A stretch of 64,000 nucleotides of DNA from Ulva prolifera. Taxonomy: Eukaryota > Chlorophyta > Ulvophyceae > Ulvales > Ulvaceae. Position 1 is the first letter of the stretch; each line of letters opens with the position of its first letter. The translations under genes were made by a program, and so were the position numbers. Positions 1 to 12,500 of this stretch are shown piece by piece. The stretch lies in assembly GCA_023078555.1 (NCBI GenBank), contig CM041204.1, positions 4,060,430 through 4,124,429 of the forward strand, written 5' to 3'. A model generated the notes under the pieces. That model worked only from the letters and a program-made list of their open reading frames with translations, was not told the origin of the DNA and did no database searches.

Positions 1-464
1 TGAACGTTAACCTGCAGCTGCACATTTGCATATGCATGCAGCTATATCTCCTTTTGTAAGTAATTAATGCAGAACAGTGAGCTGGCCGAAGCAATGCTGG
101 CCCGCGCGGGTCGTGCACATGTGAAGGCGCCTTCTGCGGCTGCATCTGCGCAAGTCAATTGACTTGCGAGGCTTGTGGGGCTTAAGGGCTAGGGCTCAAG
201 GGCTCAACAATTGTGGGGCTGGATTCGGATGAGATTCAGTTTTGGTGTTTGTCTAGATCTTCTCCCAGTCGCTCTTTTGGAAACACATGGTGGAGTGATG
301 CGACGCGTGCGCGCAAATGTGCATGTCACCGGCCATTCCAACTTTAAAGTACACTTGACCATTGTAACCCATATCGCCGGGCGCGGTGGTGGTCGCGACC
401 TTGATCTGATAGCGCAGATGTCAGAAAGGGGATCTTCTCGAAGGTCTTGACATACGCGTACGTT

Positions 465-499
465 GAATTCTCTTGACATGATATCTGTCAAGAGAATTC
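465..499. repeat. perfect inverted repeat, 14-nt arms, 7-nt loop
   Basis: The arms GAATTCTCTTGACA and TGTCAAGAGAATTC are exact reverse complements around the spacer TGATATC. The arm contains the block B string of the surrounding tandem duplication, and the second block B (624-641) lacks the closing arm. No gene is adjacent, so a transcript terminator role is unsupported. Confidence 0.8.
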
Positions 500-803
500 A
501 GCCTGCCGGACTGAGTTGTGAGTGCGGTTGTAATGTTCGTGTGTGTGTGAGTGTATGTTGATGTTGATTCGGATGAGATTCGATTTCAGTGTTTGTTATC
601 TCCCGTTCACTCTTTTGTAGCCTCTTGACATGATATCTTCTCTTGGCCGTTCGCGGCTTCGCCACACTGAGCGGTTGTGTGTGCACGCATGTTACAAGGA
701 CAACGCGTGGGGGCGTGCGTGGCGGTTGTGTGTACACACAACAGGCCCGACCGGACTGAGGTGTGGGTGTGGTTGCAGTGTGATCGTGTGTGTATGTGTT
801 TTG

Positions 804-823
804 GTGTTCGTCTAGACGAACAC
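804..823. repeat. 20-bp perfect palindrome
   Basis: GTGTTCGTCTAGACGAACAC is its own reverse complement. It lies at the start of a third partial copy of block A, in which the two earlier copies are not palindromic. Confidence 0.8.
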
Positions 824-2183
824 AGGTGGTACCACTGGATCTCATGAGATCAGACGCACAGCAGGAAATTTCTCGGTTTTATTTTCAATCTTGCACAGCC
901 TCGCTGGCGAGACATCATGATGTCCTGCAGCTGCTTCCGGTTCGGTGTGCGCTTTGCATATGTGGTTCGGTTCGATGTGCGATTTGTACACGTGCACGTG
1001 GTCGTGCCGACGTCGTGATGTGTGCGCACTGCGATTTGATCTCTTCCGGATGCTCGGGACCGTAACGCACCCTTGCATGGAGGGCTCCCCCACGGCCGCA
1101 CGCCCAGGTGTGAGGAAGGGTCTGCAGATCTAGAAGGGTCTGCAGAATCGATTCATGATGACTTGTAATGACGCATGCTGAATCTTCCTCACACTAGTGA
1201 GGAAGGGTTTGCGAACCCGGGATACTTCGTCGTTTGCAATATTGCATCAATATTGATCATGAGCGTGCGCGGGCCGTGGCCATGTGGATCTGCATCCGCG
1301 GCCGTACATGCATGCAGCGCTGCCAAAACTTGATCCTCCTGCATGTTGGCGCGCCTGGGGCACTCGTTTGCAGGAACGTGTGCTTACGTGGCCTCCCCGG
1401 GGGTGTGCTCTTGCAGTGCCTCATTGAACTTCATACTGAGCGTGTGCCTGTAGACGACCCAGACGCGTACGACAGCCTCCATCATGATTGCCTCCGCGAT
1501 CATGCATATGGCAGCCCGGGGCGGCTCTCCCCTGGCCGGCATGAGATCTACATCTGTCGGGCAAACGCTGCGGGTGTGTGCGCCGTGTGTGGGTGAGTGA
1601 GTACGGACAAAGCGGTGCCTAGGGACTACAGGGACTACTAGTATGCTGCATACTACAAATTGAAGTAGCAATACTAATAGTATGCTGCAGTGTGTGCAAG
1701 GCAGCGACGTATGCCCCGCTGCCTTGGGAGTTTTCTGCAAGTAGCAGTTCTGCACTTTGCCTTGGATCCCGCAACCTCGTGTTTGCCCATTCTCGTTGTC
1801 TGATTTCGTTCGGGGATGGTGGTGCGCAGTCATGACTGCTGAGGTGGTGCAGACTGCTGAGGCACTTTGTGTGTAAGGCTATATATGCTGCATGCGCAGT
1901 CATGACTGCAGTGCTCTGGACCCCGCTCGCACTTCTGTTTACCATGTCCAGTTGTGCTGTGCGCTTCGAATTCGCTACCTGCAACAAACTCCCAGCCGTC
2001 AGCCTCTGCATCTCTCAAAACCGCCTTGAATCATACAGAGTCTAATTCAGCGTGACTTCTTCAGCTGACTTGGCTCTGCCAGAGGCGTTGTTGCTCACCA
2101 GTGCGTCATTCAGAGCACGGCACTAGTACTGGAGCAGTACTGGAGCTCGCAGCCCCCCCGCATGCATATGTGCAGGCGCGACG

Positions 2184-5100
2184 ATGACCTCGGCCACACA
2201 ACGCATCCGCCGCACTGGCAGCAGAGCTGCTGCGGGGCTCGTCGCGGGTCTCGCCGCGCTCAGCTCGGCTGCCGGGGCAGCAGCGGCCGGACACACCGGC
2301 GGCTACGGCGACGGCGACGCCACCTGTCGCACCAACGCAGGAGTGACGTCGTACCAGCTGGGGGGGGCGACGCTGACGATGGTGTCCGACGGCTTCAACG
2401 CCATCGCGTTGAGCTACCTGTTTGTTGACTCGATCCCAATCATCAAACGTGTCGCACAGTGCGCCCCACGCCTCGTCATTCAAAGATTGTTTCTGGTAGA
2501 CGCGTGCGGTAGCTGTGCACCCGCCCCCCTCCGCCCCCCCCCCCCCCCGCCCCCCCTGCCCCGGTGTGCACAATATTGATCCTTGCGTTGCCGCTGGTCT
2601 ATTAATTAAAAGAATATTCTGCATTGCGCCCCAGGACCCACTATATGAAGAAAATTCCCCTTGCATGAAATGTCAAGTGTGATTCCATCCCGCTGGTCGT
2701 GATGGCTGTGGAGCAGATGCCAAGTGGGGACAGGATGTTTTTATGATCCGGCAGGCTTCAACAATCCGCAAGTGGCTTGCGTTGCGTGTGCAAGTCTGTA
2801 TGGGCATCTCTAGCCCTCATCTGATCAGCCACGGATTGCACCGATCCAAGTTCTCTCTACTTGGCCGTGATCCTAAACGTAGACCCAAAAGTTCGGGAAT
2901 TGTTGGATCTGACCGCGACCGACCATGGCAGTAGCACCTCAGCACCAGGTGCACAGTAGCATCCACACAGAGCTTGTTGCGTGGTGTGCGGTTCCCCTGG
3001 TTGTTGCTCACGGTGCTCCCTGCCTTGCTTGCTTTGTCCTTAAGGCTCAATTGCAACACACACAGAGCTCTGTACGTACAGCAGCGCTCATGCAGAACTC
3101 TGCACGCGGGTCCGAAATGACTAGGTTGCAGTCACAACGGTACCGATTTCGGCCGTGAGGGCATGCAGGTACACAGACATCATTGATTTTCCGGACAACC
3201 CCGACGACCCGGTGCCCTTCGAGGCCAACGTCGCGCTGCTGGAGTACAAGGGGCTGAACATCCTGCTCGACGGCGGCGGCGGCGGCTTCATCCCCGACCA
3301 GGGCACGCTGCCCGCGCAGCTCGCAGTCCTCGGCCTCGGCGTTGAAGATATTGACCATATCCTCATCACCCACGGGTGCGCCGCATGTGATCAATGGCAG
3401 CCCTCTAGATCTCGTGGGGGCGTCAAGGCAGCCCTGTGCCCGTATGTACAGTGCGTAGATCCACGTAGATCGTTGTCGATCCATGAACTGAATGGCAGGC
3501 TTTATTGCCCTCTGTGTCACATTGTATACGTACAGTGACCCCTCTTGGATGGCCACTGACTCTGCAGCTGTGTTGCCATCCGGATGCCCGCCACTGTGAA
3601 CCGCCTTCAAGTTGACGTGATCTTGCAGGGTGATCAGCATCAGTTTTATCGGTATCAATACTGCATCACCCGTATTTGCACATGTGTGCCGAAAAGTAAA
3701 CAAAAGCATAGTGCCTGTCCTGCGAATCGCCTGATTGTGCCGCGGATGTGGATCACTGATCCTGGCAGATGCGGCCCACAGGCAGACATTCAGTCTTGCT
3801 GCGCACGCTTGCGCTCGAGGCTCCCAGTAAACCCATGAGCAATGGCATCCTCACCGCGGCCAACGGCAGTGCAGGCACTTTGACCACGTCGGAGGCCTGC
3901 TCGTGGACCCGGACGGCGACGAGCTCACCTTCCCCAACGCCAAGGTATGCTGGCAAGATGAGGCGCCTGATCTTGCTATCACATCACACCTTCATGCACA
4001 CCGGGGTGCCTCGATAGCATACAATAAATGCCTCATCGTACTAATATGCATGAGAAACATGCCTCCATCCGTGTCTTTCCCTGAATCAGCACCGCTGTGT
4101 CCAAGTCGGCGGAGGCCGTCCCGCATCAATGGGGCTACATGCATATGTGCTCGCGAGAATGCATGCATGTGATCAACGGCTGCAGTGTACCGCTGTGCTG
4201 CGCACACGGGCACTGCCGCGCCTGCTCCTAGGAGGCACTGCACGTCAAGGTGAATGCAGGCCATGCCTCGAAAAAAACAAAACAAAAGGAGGCTCTTGTG
4301 CACAGATACAGCGTCGTCTCCGGCGAGGCAGATGCCGGCTCGCAGTGACAGTGCCAATGAGGGCTGGGGCTGTCATCCTCATCTCCGGCGCAGCATCACC
4401 TGTGCTGCTACACCCGCACAGCGCCTGCACCACGTTGCCAGAGGCTGAGCACTGACATTGAACCGTTTGTGTGCATGTGCACTTGGTGCTCGTCGCACCA
4501 ACCTCAAGGGGCCAATTGTTGATGTCGTCACGACAATCTTGACACGAACTGCATATGCATGCAACTGCATGGCATGCATGCGCACGCGAGCCGCAGCAAT
4601 GGTACACCTCCACATGGGCTTGTGGCCCAGGCCAGGCCGTGCATGCAGGTGCACCTGGCGAAGGAGGAGCTGGAGTACTGGTTCCGTGAGGGCCTCGTGC
4701 CGACGTGGGGCAACGACGCGCAGCCACCCGACCTGCGGCAGGTCGTCGTCGACATCGCCCGCAACGTCCTCGGCAAGGTGCTCCCTCCACATCCCTGCAG
4801 TGATGATAGCTGCAGAGTGCAGCCGGCCGCCAGGCCGCAGCGTGCATGTTGCCTGCAGGGGGCTCCGAGGACCGCAGTCGAGGCCTGGCCTCCGTGTTGG
4901 TGCACCAGACAGCGGCATCGTTTTTGTTTCTGTTTGTACTCGCTGCTGCCATGCAGCAGGCAAAAAGCACCTCCCGCTTGAGCTCCATCATTCCTCCCAC
5001 CTGCAGCCGACAACACAGACTTCCACACAGCGATACTGTCCGCTAGCTGTGTGCCACACTCCGGCCGCCCCAGCAGCTCGGAGACCATTCGACCTGACCG

Positions 5101-5518
5101 CAGCAACACTCCCGTGCAGATCCCGGAGGACCAGCTTGTGACGTACAGCGAGGGTGACGAGGTCGTGCCGGGCGTCACCGCCGCGATGTACGCCACCTGG
5201 CACACCCCCGGCTCCACCATCTTCAAGATTGCGCCTGAAGGCGCCAAGCAGCCCGTGTACGTGCTCGGCGACTCCATCGCCGGTGCCGGCATCGGCCTGG
5301 AGGCGCCGTGGGTGCGCTCTGCGTTTGATGACCTTGCAGAGGAGGGGCCCGCAGGCAAGTATAAGATGCTGGACGCGATCGTGGCGGACGGCGGCTGGGT
5401 GTACGGCTACCATGCGCCATACCCGGCGATTTTCGCGGTTGTGCCGGACGGGCTTGCGTTCCGGGGCGTGCGCCCGGGGCTGAAGCCTGGCGTCGTCGGG
5501 CAGACGTGCGCTGCATGA
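2184..5518 (+). CDS. metallo-beta-lactamase-fold hydrolase with N-terminal targeting sequence
   Basis: Predicted Zn-dependent hydrolase, 359 aa, exons 2184-2458, 3169-3375, 3875-3944, 4649-4777 and 5120-5518. Phases agree at every junction. The joined frame gives the metal motif H160-x-H162-x-D164-H165, with the motif split by intron 2. Further ligands fit H255 in WHTPGS, D278 in LGDS and H325 in GYHAPYP, so all the usual metal-binding positions are present and the enzyme is likely active. Residues 1-40 (MTSATQRIRRTGSRAAAGLV, then Ala/Gly-rich) look like a signal or plastid transit peptide. The substrate cannot be named from sequence; the broad family includes glyoxalase II-like thioesterases, lactonases and SoxH-like proteins. 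The sequence between exons 4 and 5 is shorter than expected for some families, so a small missed exon is possible. A TGTAA poly(A) signal follows at 5608. Confidence 0.8.
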
Positions 5519-6203
5519 GCCGGCCTGGCGGTGCCAGCACTTGTTTTGAGGTGTGATTGAAAGAGATGTGCGCGTGGGATGCATGCGTACTCTTCAGTGC
5601 AAAATTGTGTAATTGAGCGAAGTCCAAGCAGCCAGATCTGCATGGGACGTGAACTGCCATAATGGCAGTGCCATTGCCGCTGTTTCTCGTGAACTCGGCA
5701 GATTGTGGACGCTGCGTGTAGACGAGCGAGGCTTACAGTCCTGAGGGACGCACGGCCATAAGTTGACAGGACGACACTCTCAGGTATGAGCAAACAGCAG
5801 CTGTGGTGGCCTCGGCCCGACTGGGTTCACGTCCGCACATTCTTGTTCCAGAGTTACGGCTCCACAGCAGTGGTTACGCCGTACCGGTGCCACCTATGCG
5901 AAGCACATGAATGTCACCACCCTAAGGCAACCCTGCACTGGCATTTACGCCCCACCCCCAAGGCCCAGCACCTCCCAACACAGCTGGCGCCTCACTCAAC
6001 CAGCCTACAGGGCGCTGCACAGGTGTCGAATCGCACGCACCTGAATGCCCGCGCTACACACCGCAGCTCACCCATCCCGCCCAGCACAGCTCAGATCACT
6101 CTCTTCGTGAGAGATCTGGAGCTGCGAGACTCCAGCTGGGCACCTGCCCTCCAGCCAGGCCAGCGCAGACGTGCACGCCTCAACTCTCTGCTCGCAGCGA
6201 CTC
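5519..6203. other. convergent intergenic region
   Basis: Lies between the 3' ends of the MBL gene (+) and SDR-A (-). It holds the likely MBL poly(A) signal at 5608 and a Pro/Thr/Ala-biased stretch at 5930-6200 that is open in several frames but matches nothing I recognise. Confidence 0.5.
5608..5612 (+). terminator. TGTAA poly(A) signal
   Basis: TGTAA is the common chlorophyte polyadenylation signal. It lies 90 nt after the MBL stop codon. Confidence 0.5.
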
Positions 6204-8348
6204 CTACACTGCCGCGCCAGGCCACACCCCCGCCTGCACCGCACGCCCCGACGCCGCCGCCTCCCGGAAAAACGGCCCCACCGCCCGCTCCGACTCCTCC
6301 CACAGCACGCTCTTGGACGCCTCATCCCGGCACATGTCCTCCACCGCCTGCTGGCGCGGCCACCCGGTCACGCCGTCGGCAAACACGAGCGACAGCGGCC
6401 CGCGGTTGCCGGGGACGTAGAGGTCCCCCGGCTGCACGGCGGGGTCGGCGATGCATTTGAGCAGGGGGAGCGCGCCGTCCTCGGCGGACTGGCAGAAGCG
6501 CATGATGAGGCCGAAGCCGGTGCTCTCGCCGTCGGCGGCGGTGGTCGCGTGCAGGCTCGTCGCGGAGACGCCGGGGGTGGCGGACACAGCAAGGATGTTG
6601 CTGGCGCCACGCCGCTGCAGCTGGTCCTGCACCGAGACCCCGCGGTTGCGTGGCCATGTGTGAGCGAGATGCGTGTGTGTGTATATATAGGTTGCGTATG
6701 TGTACATCATGCATACGCGCACTATGCAACGCACGTAGTTTCTCTTTATGAACAATGTTATAGTGTGTCATCCGCACACCGGCGCCGCGTGCCGCTGGCG
6801 CAGTGCGGAGATCTGCGCCCAAGATGTGGCCGAGCGAGTGTGGAACGATGGGCGCATGATGCTGGCACAGAGAACAGATGTGCATGTATGTATAACATTG
6901 CAGCTGGGTTCTGAATCGGCACGAGCGAGAAGAACAGAGCTGTCTGTGGATCGCGTAGACGGAGGACATACAAAGCACAAGGACTCGGATTGCATGAATG
7001 TTGGACAACGGCGTGGTATTGCTGCGCCGCTGCACTGCCTTGTGGTTTGGGTGTGTGCAGGCTGTGAACTTTTAGCAATGTATGTTCAGGGATGTTGCTG
7101 TGAAGGCTTTTGTCCGCGGAGTATGTATGCCGTGCCCTTTGTGGGCCAATGGCATTGAACGTTCAAGGAGACGCACGTTGAGAGCTTGGGCAAACACGAT
7201 GTTTGCTAGTTTGGACTGGTGATATCGCTCCCAGCGAGGCAGGGCCCAATCTCCTCCTAGGTTCCCGCCATTCTTCTGTAGGTACCGGGCTTCGAGCCAT
7301 GTAACAGGCCTTTTCCGGGCTACACTGGTGTGTGTCACCACCCGTGCACTCCCATTCTCGGCAGCCGCTTTTTCGAGGCTTGGAAGTAGGATAGAGGCTA
7401 GAAGGAAGTGAGATAGGTGATTAGTCTGCATCTGCACATCGTAGCCATCCGCAGAGGCAGAGTCTGCAGTCGCCATGATGCCTGCACGGTCACACTGCAT
7501 GAATGGTTCTTGCTGCCACATGAGGTACCAAAACAAAGTATCGACAACGAAGTCGACGCATTTTTAATGATGTAACGCAGTTTTAATGACGTTGCTCTAC
7601 ACCAGAGCAATCAAGTTGGTCAGGCTCTTACATATGCAAGCGATTTTCTCAGTGCTGGTGTGCCATCACATCGACGGAGTGGTCCTGGCTGTACATTCGC
7701 AACAGCACTGGAGAGATTACAAACACGCACGAACCGAACATTTGAACAGCAAAGGTGTCGCGTATGGTTCTTACTGGAAGGGTCGAGGCGGGCGGTGCAC
7801 ACCGGCGTTGCAGACGAGGCCATCAAGTCCAACTCCCTCCTCCTCAAGCGCTCCCACGACAGTAGCACCAGCATCTCTCACACTGTCAAAGTTAAGTAGA
7901 TCACATGTGACGGATGTTATTCGACTGTCGCTGGGAGCAGCTTTGGTCAGACTTTGTAGTGCTGCATCAGCCCGGTCAGACGACCTGTTCAGCACGACCA
8001 CATGTGCTCCTTTCGCCAGGAGAGCCTTTGCTGCGCAGAACCCGGTACCTGCATCACGGCTTGTGCAGAGAGTTTGTATAAAAGCATGTGCATCATTGGC
8101 GGCCTTGTGGTGGTCCTGAAACCTCGGCTGTTCGTGTGCACAATGAGACCAGCAACAAGAGCCCTCTTGGGCCAAGTGTGCGCACGACGGATTACAGGAC
8201 AAAAAAGATTACAGTGGGGAGCTGCGCCTCATAAGGTCGCACCCGTGGTCGTGCCAGTGATCACGTAGACTTTGTTGGCCAAGTTTGGGAGCTGCCCAAC
8301 GAATCTGTCGAGGTGGATGCTATTCACCTTTGGAGTGATGTAGCCCAT
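6204..8348 (-). CDS. short-chain dehydrogenase/reductase (SDR-A)
   Basis: NAD(P)H-dependent oxidoreductase of the classical SDR family, 359 aa, exons 8243-8348, 7803-8048, 7177-7481 and 6204-6626. The cofactor motif T31-G-TTT-G36-T-G38 is rebuilt across intron 1 and N116-A-G-I-M across intron 2. The catalytic pair is Y204 and K208 in YHQSK. The start MGYITPKVN is the first Met after an unlikely Cys/Arg-rich upstream stretch and leaves a normal distance to the Rossmann fold. The C-terminus continues about 100 residues past the PGV motif, as in the retinol-dehydrogenase/Tic32-like branch, but the substrate is unknown. It is clearly diverged from SDR-B and SDR-C nearby. Donor GTGCGT at intron 3 is inferred from the match to the family's ANI-F-x-x-x-L region. 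Confidence 0.8.
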
Positions 8349-9551
8349 GCCTGCAGAGGCTACACAACTCGCCAAAAATCCTACTCTCCTAGGCTGCTTC
8401 TTGATTCGCGACTTGTCGCTGTGGGAGCGGTTCGCAGGTTCGGGTGCGTGGGGCTGAGTGCGAGAGCAGGCACTGGCAATGGACCGAGCACACAACAGAA
8501 ACCGCACGAGTATCACCCCGGAAATACAGAAGTCGAAAATGATTTGACTGCAGGGACTCTGGTGGCATACGCGTCGAACACAGCTGCGCAGGCGGACAAA
8601 ACGCTGCCAGACCGCACACGCTCTGCAACAGCTGCGGCGGGCCTTCGCCACTGGATTGACGCTGACACAAGGTGCTGCCCGTCATACGCCAGACAGCATG
8701 CTGACCCCACACTACATTAACAAGAAATCAATTGACCTAGGGCCCACGCTGTTTAGCTGACGACATGTTACGATGCACACCTCAACACCACGAACAATTC
8801 AGTAGTGCTGCACTCCAGTAACAGGGCTGCCTCAACATCTGGATCCACACGGACGAAGCACGGCTGCAAACTACATCAGCAACCCTCAGCCCGCTAAGAC
8901 CACAGACAGACTGTGTTCGACATCTGATCCCATACTGCGTATGCTGCAGCGATACAGCTTTGCAGCGCACCAGTTGCACTGCTGGCTGCTCTCTCGTCGG
9001 ACCTGCACCTCCTACAGCGCTCCCTGCTACATCTGGACGACAACAGAACTCAAATGCCCCAGCCTATTCGCTTGGACGCTCTCGTTTCAGGCCAGCCAAG
9101 GAACGCTTACCCCACAGCCACAGCTACCAATGCAACGTCCTCAGACTCTCGAGCCCTAAACTCGATACAACTGGCGCAGGCGCTCTGTTATATGCTCGAT
9201 GCCGCAGCCCACACAGGTCCTGAGGCTGTTGGGTCTTAACATACAGCACAGGTCTCGCACACAGTCTCTATGCACAAGCTCAGAGGCAGAACATCGAGCC
9301 CCCCACCGACGGGGGGCTCCCGCAGACAACTGACACACCACTGCACTCTGAGACTCACGCCCTCCTAAGTGGACTCAGTGTTTCCGGGTTCACACGCCTG
9401 TGCCGAAGAGGCGCCGGCGTCACTGAAAGGCGGAGCAATGCTTCGGAAGCAGTCACCGTTGCCTCGATCAGGCACCCGACGCGCAACGCCGTTGACGCAC
9501 GCTCCACGACTGCACCAGCACCTGTGCACGGCGGCCGGTCGTGCTGCCGCC
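8349..9551. other. intergenic region, no gene recognised
   Basis: Lies between the SDR-A start and the DPP7-like stop, both on the minus strand. It should hold the SDR-A promoter and the 3' UTR of the peptidase. No conserved protein, RNA gene or clear repeat was seen. Confidence 0.5.
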
Positions 9552-12500
9552 TCACTGCTGCCTGCTGGGCACGGCATGGAAGTCTGCAACCCAGGTGCGC
9601 ATGTGGGCGAGCTCCTGCTTGCGCGCCTCCTTCACCGTGTCTGGATCGTTCTCGTGTGAGAACATGAGGTCGAGGTGGTGTGCACCGTTCGGGATGATGA
9701 CCGCCTGCACCGCACCCGCCCAATCAGCATTGCTGACTCAGCACGACGCACGCCCCGTCATATCTCCAGGCAAAATGGAAGCTAACCATCGAGATAAGAA
9801 TTCGAGCTAGAGCAGATGCTCAGCCTTTTATATGCTTCGCCCATTCTAACAGCATTCAGTGACGATGTTGAGGTTGTGCTGTAATGCTCATGGCCTGTGG
9901 GCTCACAAATGTGTGCAATGGGTGTCCGGCCCGAATTTGCAGCACGCATGAATGGCATCACATACTACACATGTAGCAGCTCGGTGCTCGCAGCCCGGAA
10001 TTGCCCAGCCTTTTGACAAATTGTCACACCTGCTCCTGTCTCTCCACTGTGATGCAGGTTCGTCTACTCGTGCAAGAATCACAGTAACACCGACATCGAC
10101 AATCACAGCACTCAGCAATATTTTCACACAGTCAAGCGAGGCACTGCAGCGGCCGTGATCGCATCAGAATGCAGCAACACGCTATTCCTGCTATGTGCTG
10201 AAAGGGTGGCTACAGCCCACCATCTCATGCTCTACAAAGTGCTGTGAAATCGGGGGCCCGTTTTGCACTTCACTGTTCGTCCGCACCAGCCATCGCTGCG
10301 GATCAGGCGTGCCCTCGCAATTTTCACGCGGTGTTTACAAGTTCTCCCCTGCTCTGTGGTGGCTGTGGGTGCGCTGTGCACGGCTGCTGGCTGCTCTGCT
10401 GCTCATTTGCCGCATGCTATGGGATCTCGATGGTTAGCTTCCATTTTGCCCGTCTCTCTCACGACATTCCACAGTTCCATGCGTTTGCACCCATCTGAAC
10501 CCAGCGCCCTGGGGTCATGCATTTAATTCATGCATGTGAGGCGCCATACCTTGACGGTGTCGGACAAGTCCTCCAAGACGCCGCCGCCGTGCCAGGGGTC
10601 ATACAGGCCGTTGCTGAACACGACGTTGCTCAGCGCGTCGAGGCGGCGGCCGCCCCACTCGATGGTCGCGCGCAGCCGCCGTGGCTGCACGCCCCACTCG
10701 CTCATACATGCGCGCTTCGACGCCTCGGCGTCCCACGGCTCGCTCCAGAAGATGTCGGACACGCCGTCGCGGCCGTTGGGCATCCACATCTCGGTACACC
10801 ACTGGTAGTCCCACATGCTCGCGATGTGCTGCGTCTCGTCGTTCACACCCTTCCATGGGTCGTAGCACGCCGCGTCGCCTGCATGCATGCAGCGCCGAGT
10901 CGCCAGGGACAGGCGGAAGTATCCAGGGGCAACTGCCGAGGGGGCCGCGGCATGCGGATGCGCAGAGGCCAGCATGTTTGAGAGCTCAGCCGATTTATGC
11001 ACCGCGTTGAGATGCGAAGGAGCGCTAGCCGGGCACTGTCAGGACACAGTTCCCTGAACGGCTGAGCTGTCGTGTCACAACCAGACCGGAAGAATAGCAG
11101 TAGCTGGCCTAGGCGCACATGCCAGGTGGCCCGGGGAATCCAGCGAGCGGCCTCACGTCTGAAGAACCATGACTGCTGATTAAGTGACAGCTCAGCATAG
11201 GGAACAGGCAGGAGTGACGCAGGGGCCGGGGGAGCAGGTGACGGACCTCCGCACATTGGATCCAAGCAATACGTGAGGTCATGGAGGGCACGCACCCGTG
11301 TAGTTGAACCAGACGGAGATTGCGGCAGCCAGGCCCTTCACCAGCGCCACCTCCTCGTCTCGGTCCGCCTCCTCCACGCCTTGTACACCGTCACCGCGGC
11401 CGCGGGTGTCGGACTGACGAGGGTCCAGAGGAATGCTGCGGAGGCGTGGGGCGCGGCCGCCATCCACCGCCGCAAGCAGCCCCCGGCGGCCTCCCTGCTC
11501 TGCGGCTCCGATGTTTGCCTGCAACTCAACACATGTTCGAGCCACTCTGGAGCCTCCGCGGTGTCCGCCTCTTCAGTTAAGCTGGCTGGCTCAGAGGCGG
11601 GGTTACAGCAGAGTGAAGGGGCATGACAATCGCTTCCGAATCAACAAATCAACAGTGGCACGGTCGCTGCTGTGACTGCGATGTTGAGCCCCGAGCAGGG
11701 CATGAATGCAGGCTGGCCTGGGAGAGCTGGGGCGGGGTAGCTGCTGGTGGCTTGCAGTCTGTTGACAGGCCCCACCCTCAGGCGCACATTTAATGCTGTT
11801 GGGTCATGCGCACGCATGGGCGGCCCCAGTGCAGGCCGTGCTCAGCCGGGGCCCTGCAGCATGGCCCTCCGCGGCACGGGACATAACGCAGCGGCGTGGA
11901 TGGCGTCAGCAGTCACATTGCCGAGGTATCGGTGTGCGAGGCCTCGTGCACCGGTGCGGCCGCCGGCAATAGCCACGGCCCACACGCAGGGCTACGGCGC
12001 CGAAATTCGGCCAGCAGCGCCACACTACGATGCAGCGCTCGCTCCGCTGCTCGGCAGTGTCTGCTCATGGCCAACACAGCGTGCCCATGCGGGGCTGCGT
12101 GCGCGGACAAATTGTCGCGTGCGGGCAGCGCGCCGTATACTGGAGGGTGAGGCAGCAAAGCCCCGCCCCCCCCCCCCCCCACATCCTCCTCTGCGGTCCT
12201 GTGACGTGATGCAAGAGTTGCAGTGCGGTCATCCTTCGGGGGTTCACAGGCCCGGGGGTGCGCTCGCTGCTGCACTGACAGCAGCGTGAGGGGCCGGAGG
12301 ACGGCACAGCTACGCACCTGGGCTGCCGGGGTGAGCCGAGCCATGCTGCGCTCCGCAGTGTATGTGTCCATGAGGGCCTGGCACGCCACGCGCACCGGGA
12401 ACGCCGGCAGCACGCCGTTGCCGTTCAACATGTACCCCGACTCGAAGGGGTAGTTGCCCATGGCCATCATGTCAAAGGCCGAGCTCGCCCAGTCGCGGGC

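Larger units (their letters stand above)
222..823. repeat. degenerate tandem duplication in blocks A-B-C
   Basis: Three blocks recur in the same order. Block A (222-280, again 566-617) carries GATTCGGATGAGATTC and ends CTCTTTTG. Block B (472-488, again 624-641) carries CTTGACATGATATCT. Block C (about 501-556, again about 745-795) carries CGGACTGAG followed by a GT-rich tail. A third partial copy of block A begins near 797. Identity is partial, so the duplication is old. Confidence 0.55.
1..2183. other. intergenic region, no gene recognised
   Basis: No stretch here reads as a conserved protein on either strand; the open frames are short and rich in Arg, Thr, His and Cys. It holds a degenerate tandem duplication (222-823), perfect palindromes (465-499, 804-823) and short direct repeats: GCGCAGTCATGACTGC occurs near 1826 and 1894, and GGAAGGGTCTGCAGATC-like strings near 1112-1210. 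The last part should contain the promoter of the metallo-beta-lactamase gene starting at 2184, but no clear TATA box was seen. Confidence 0.5.
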
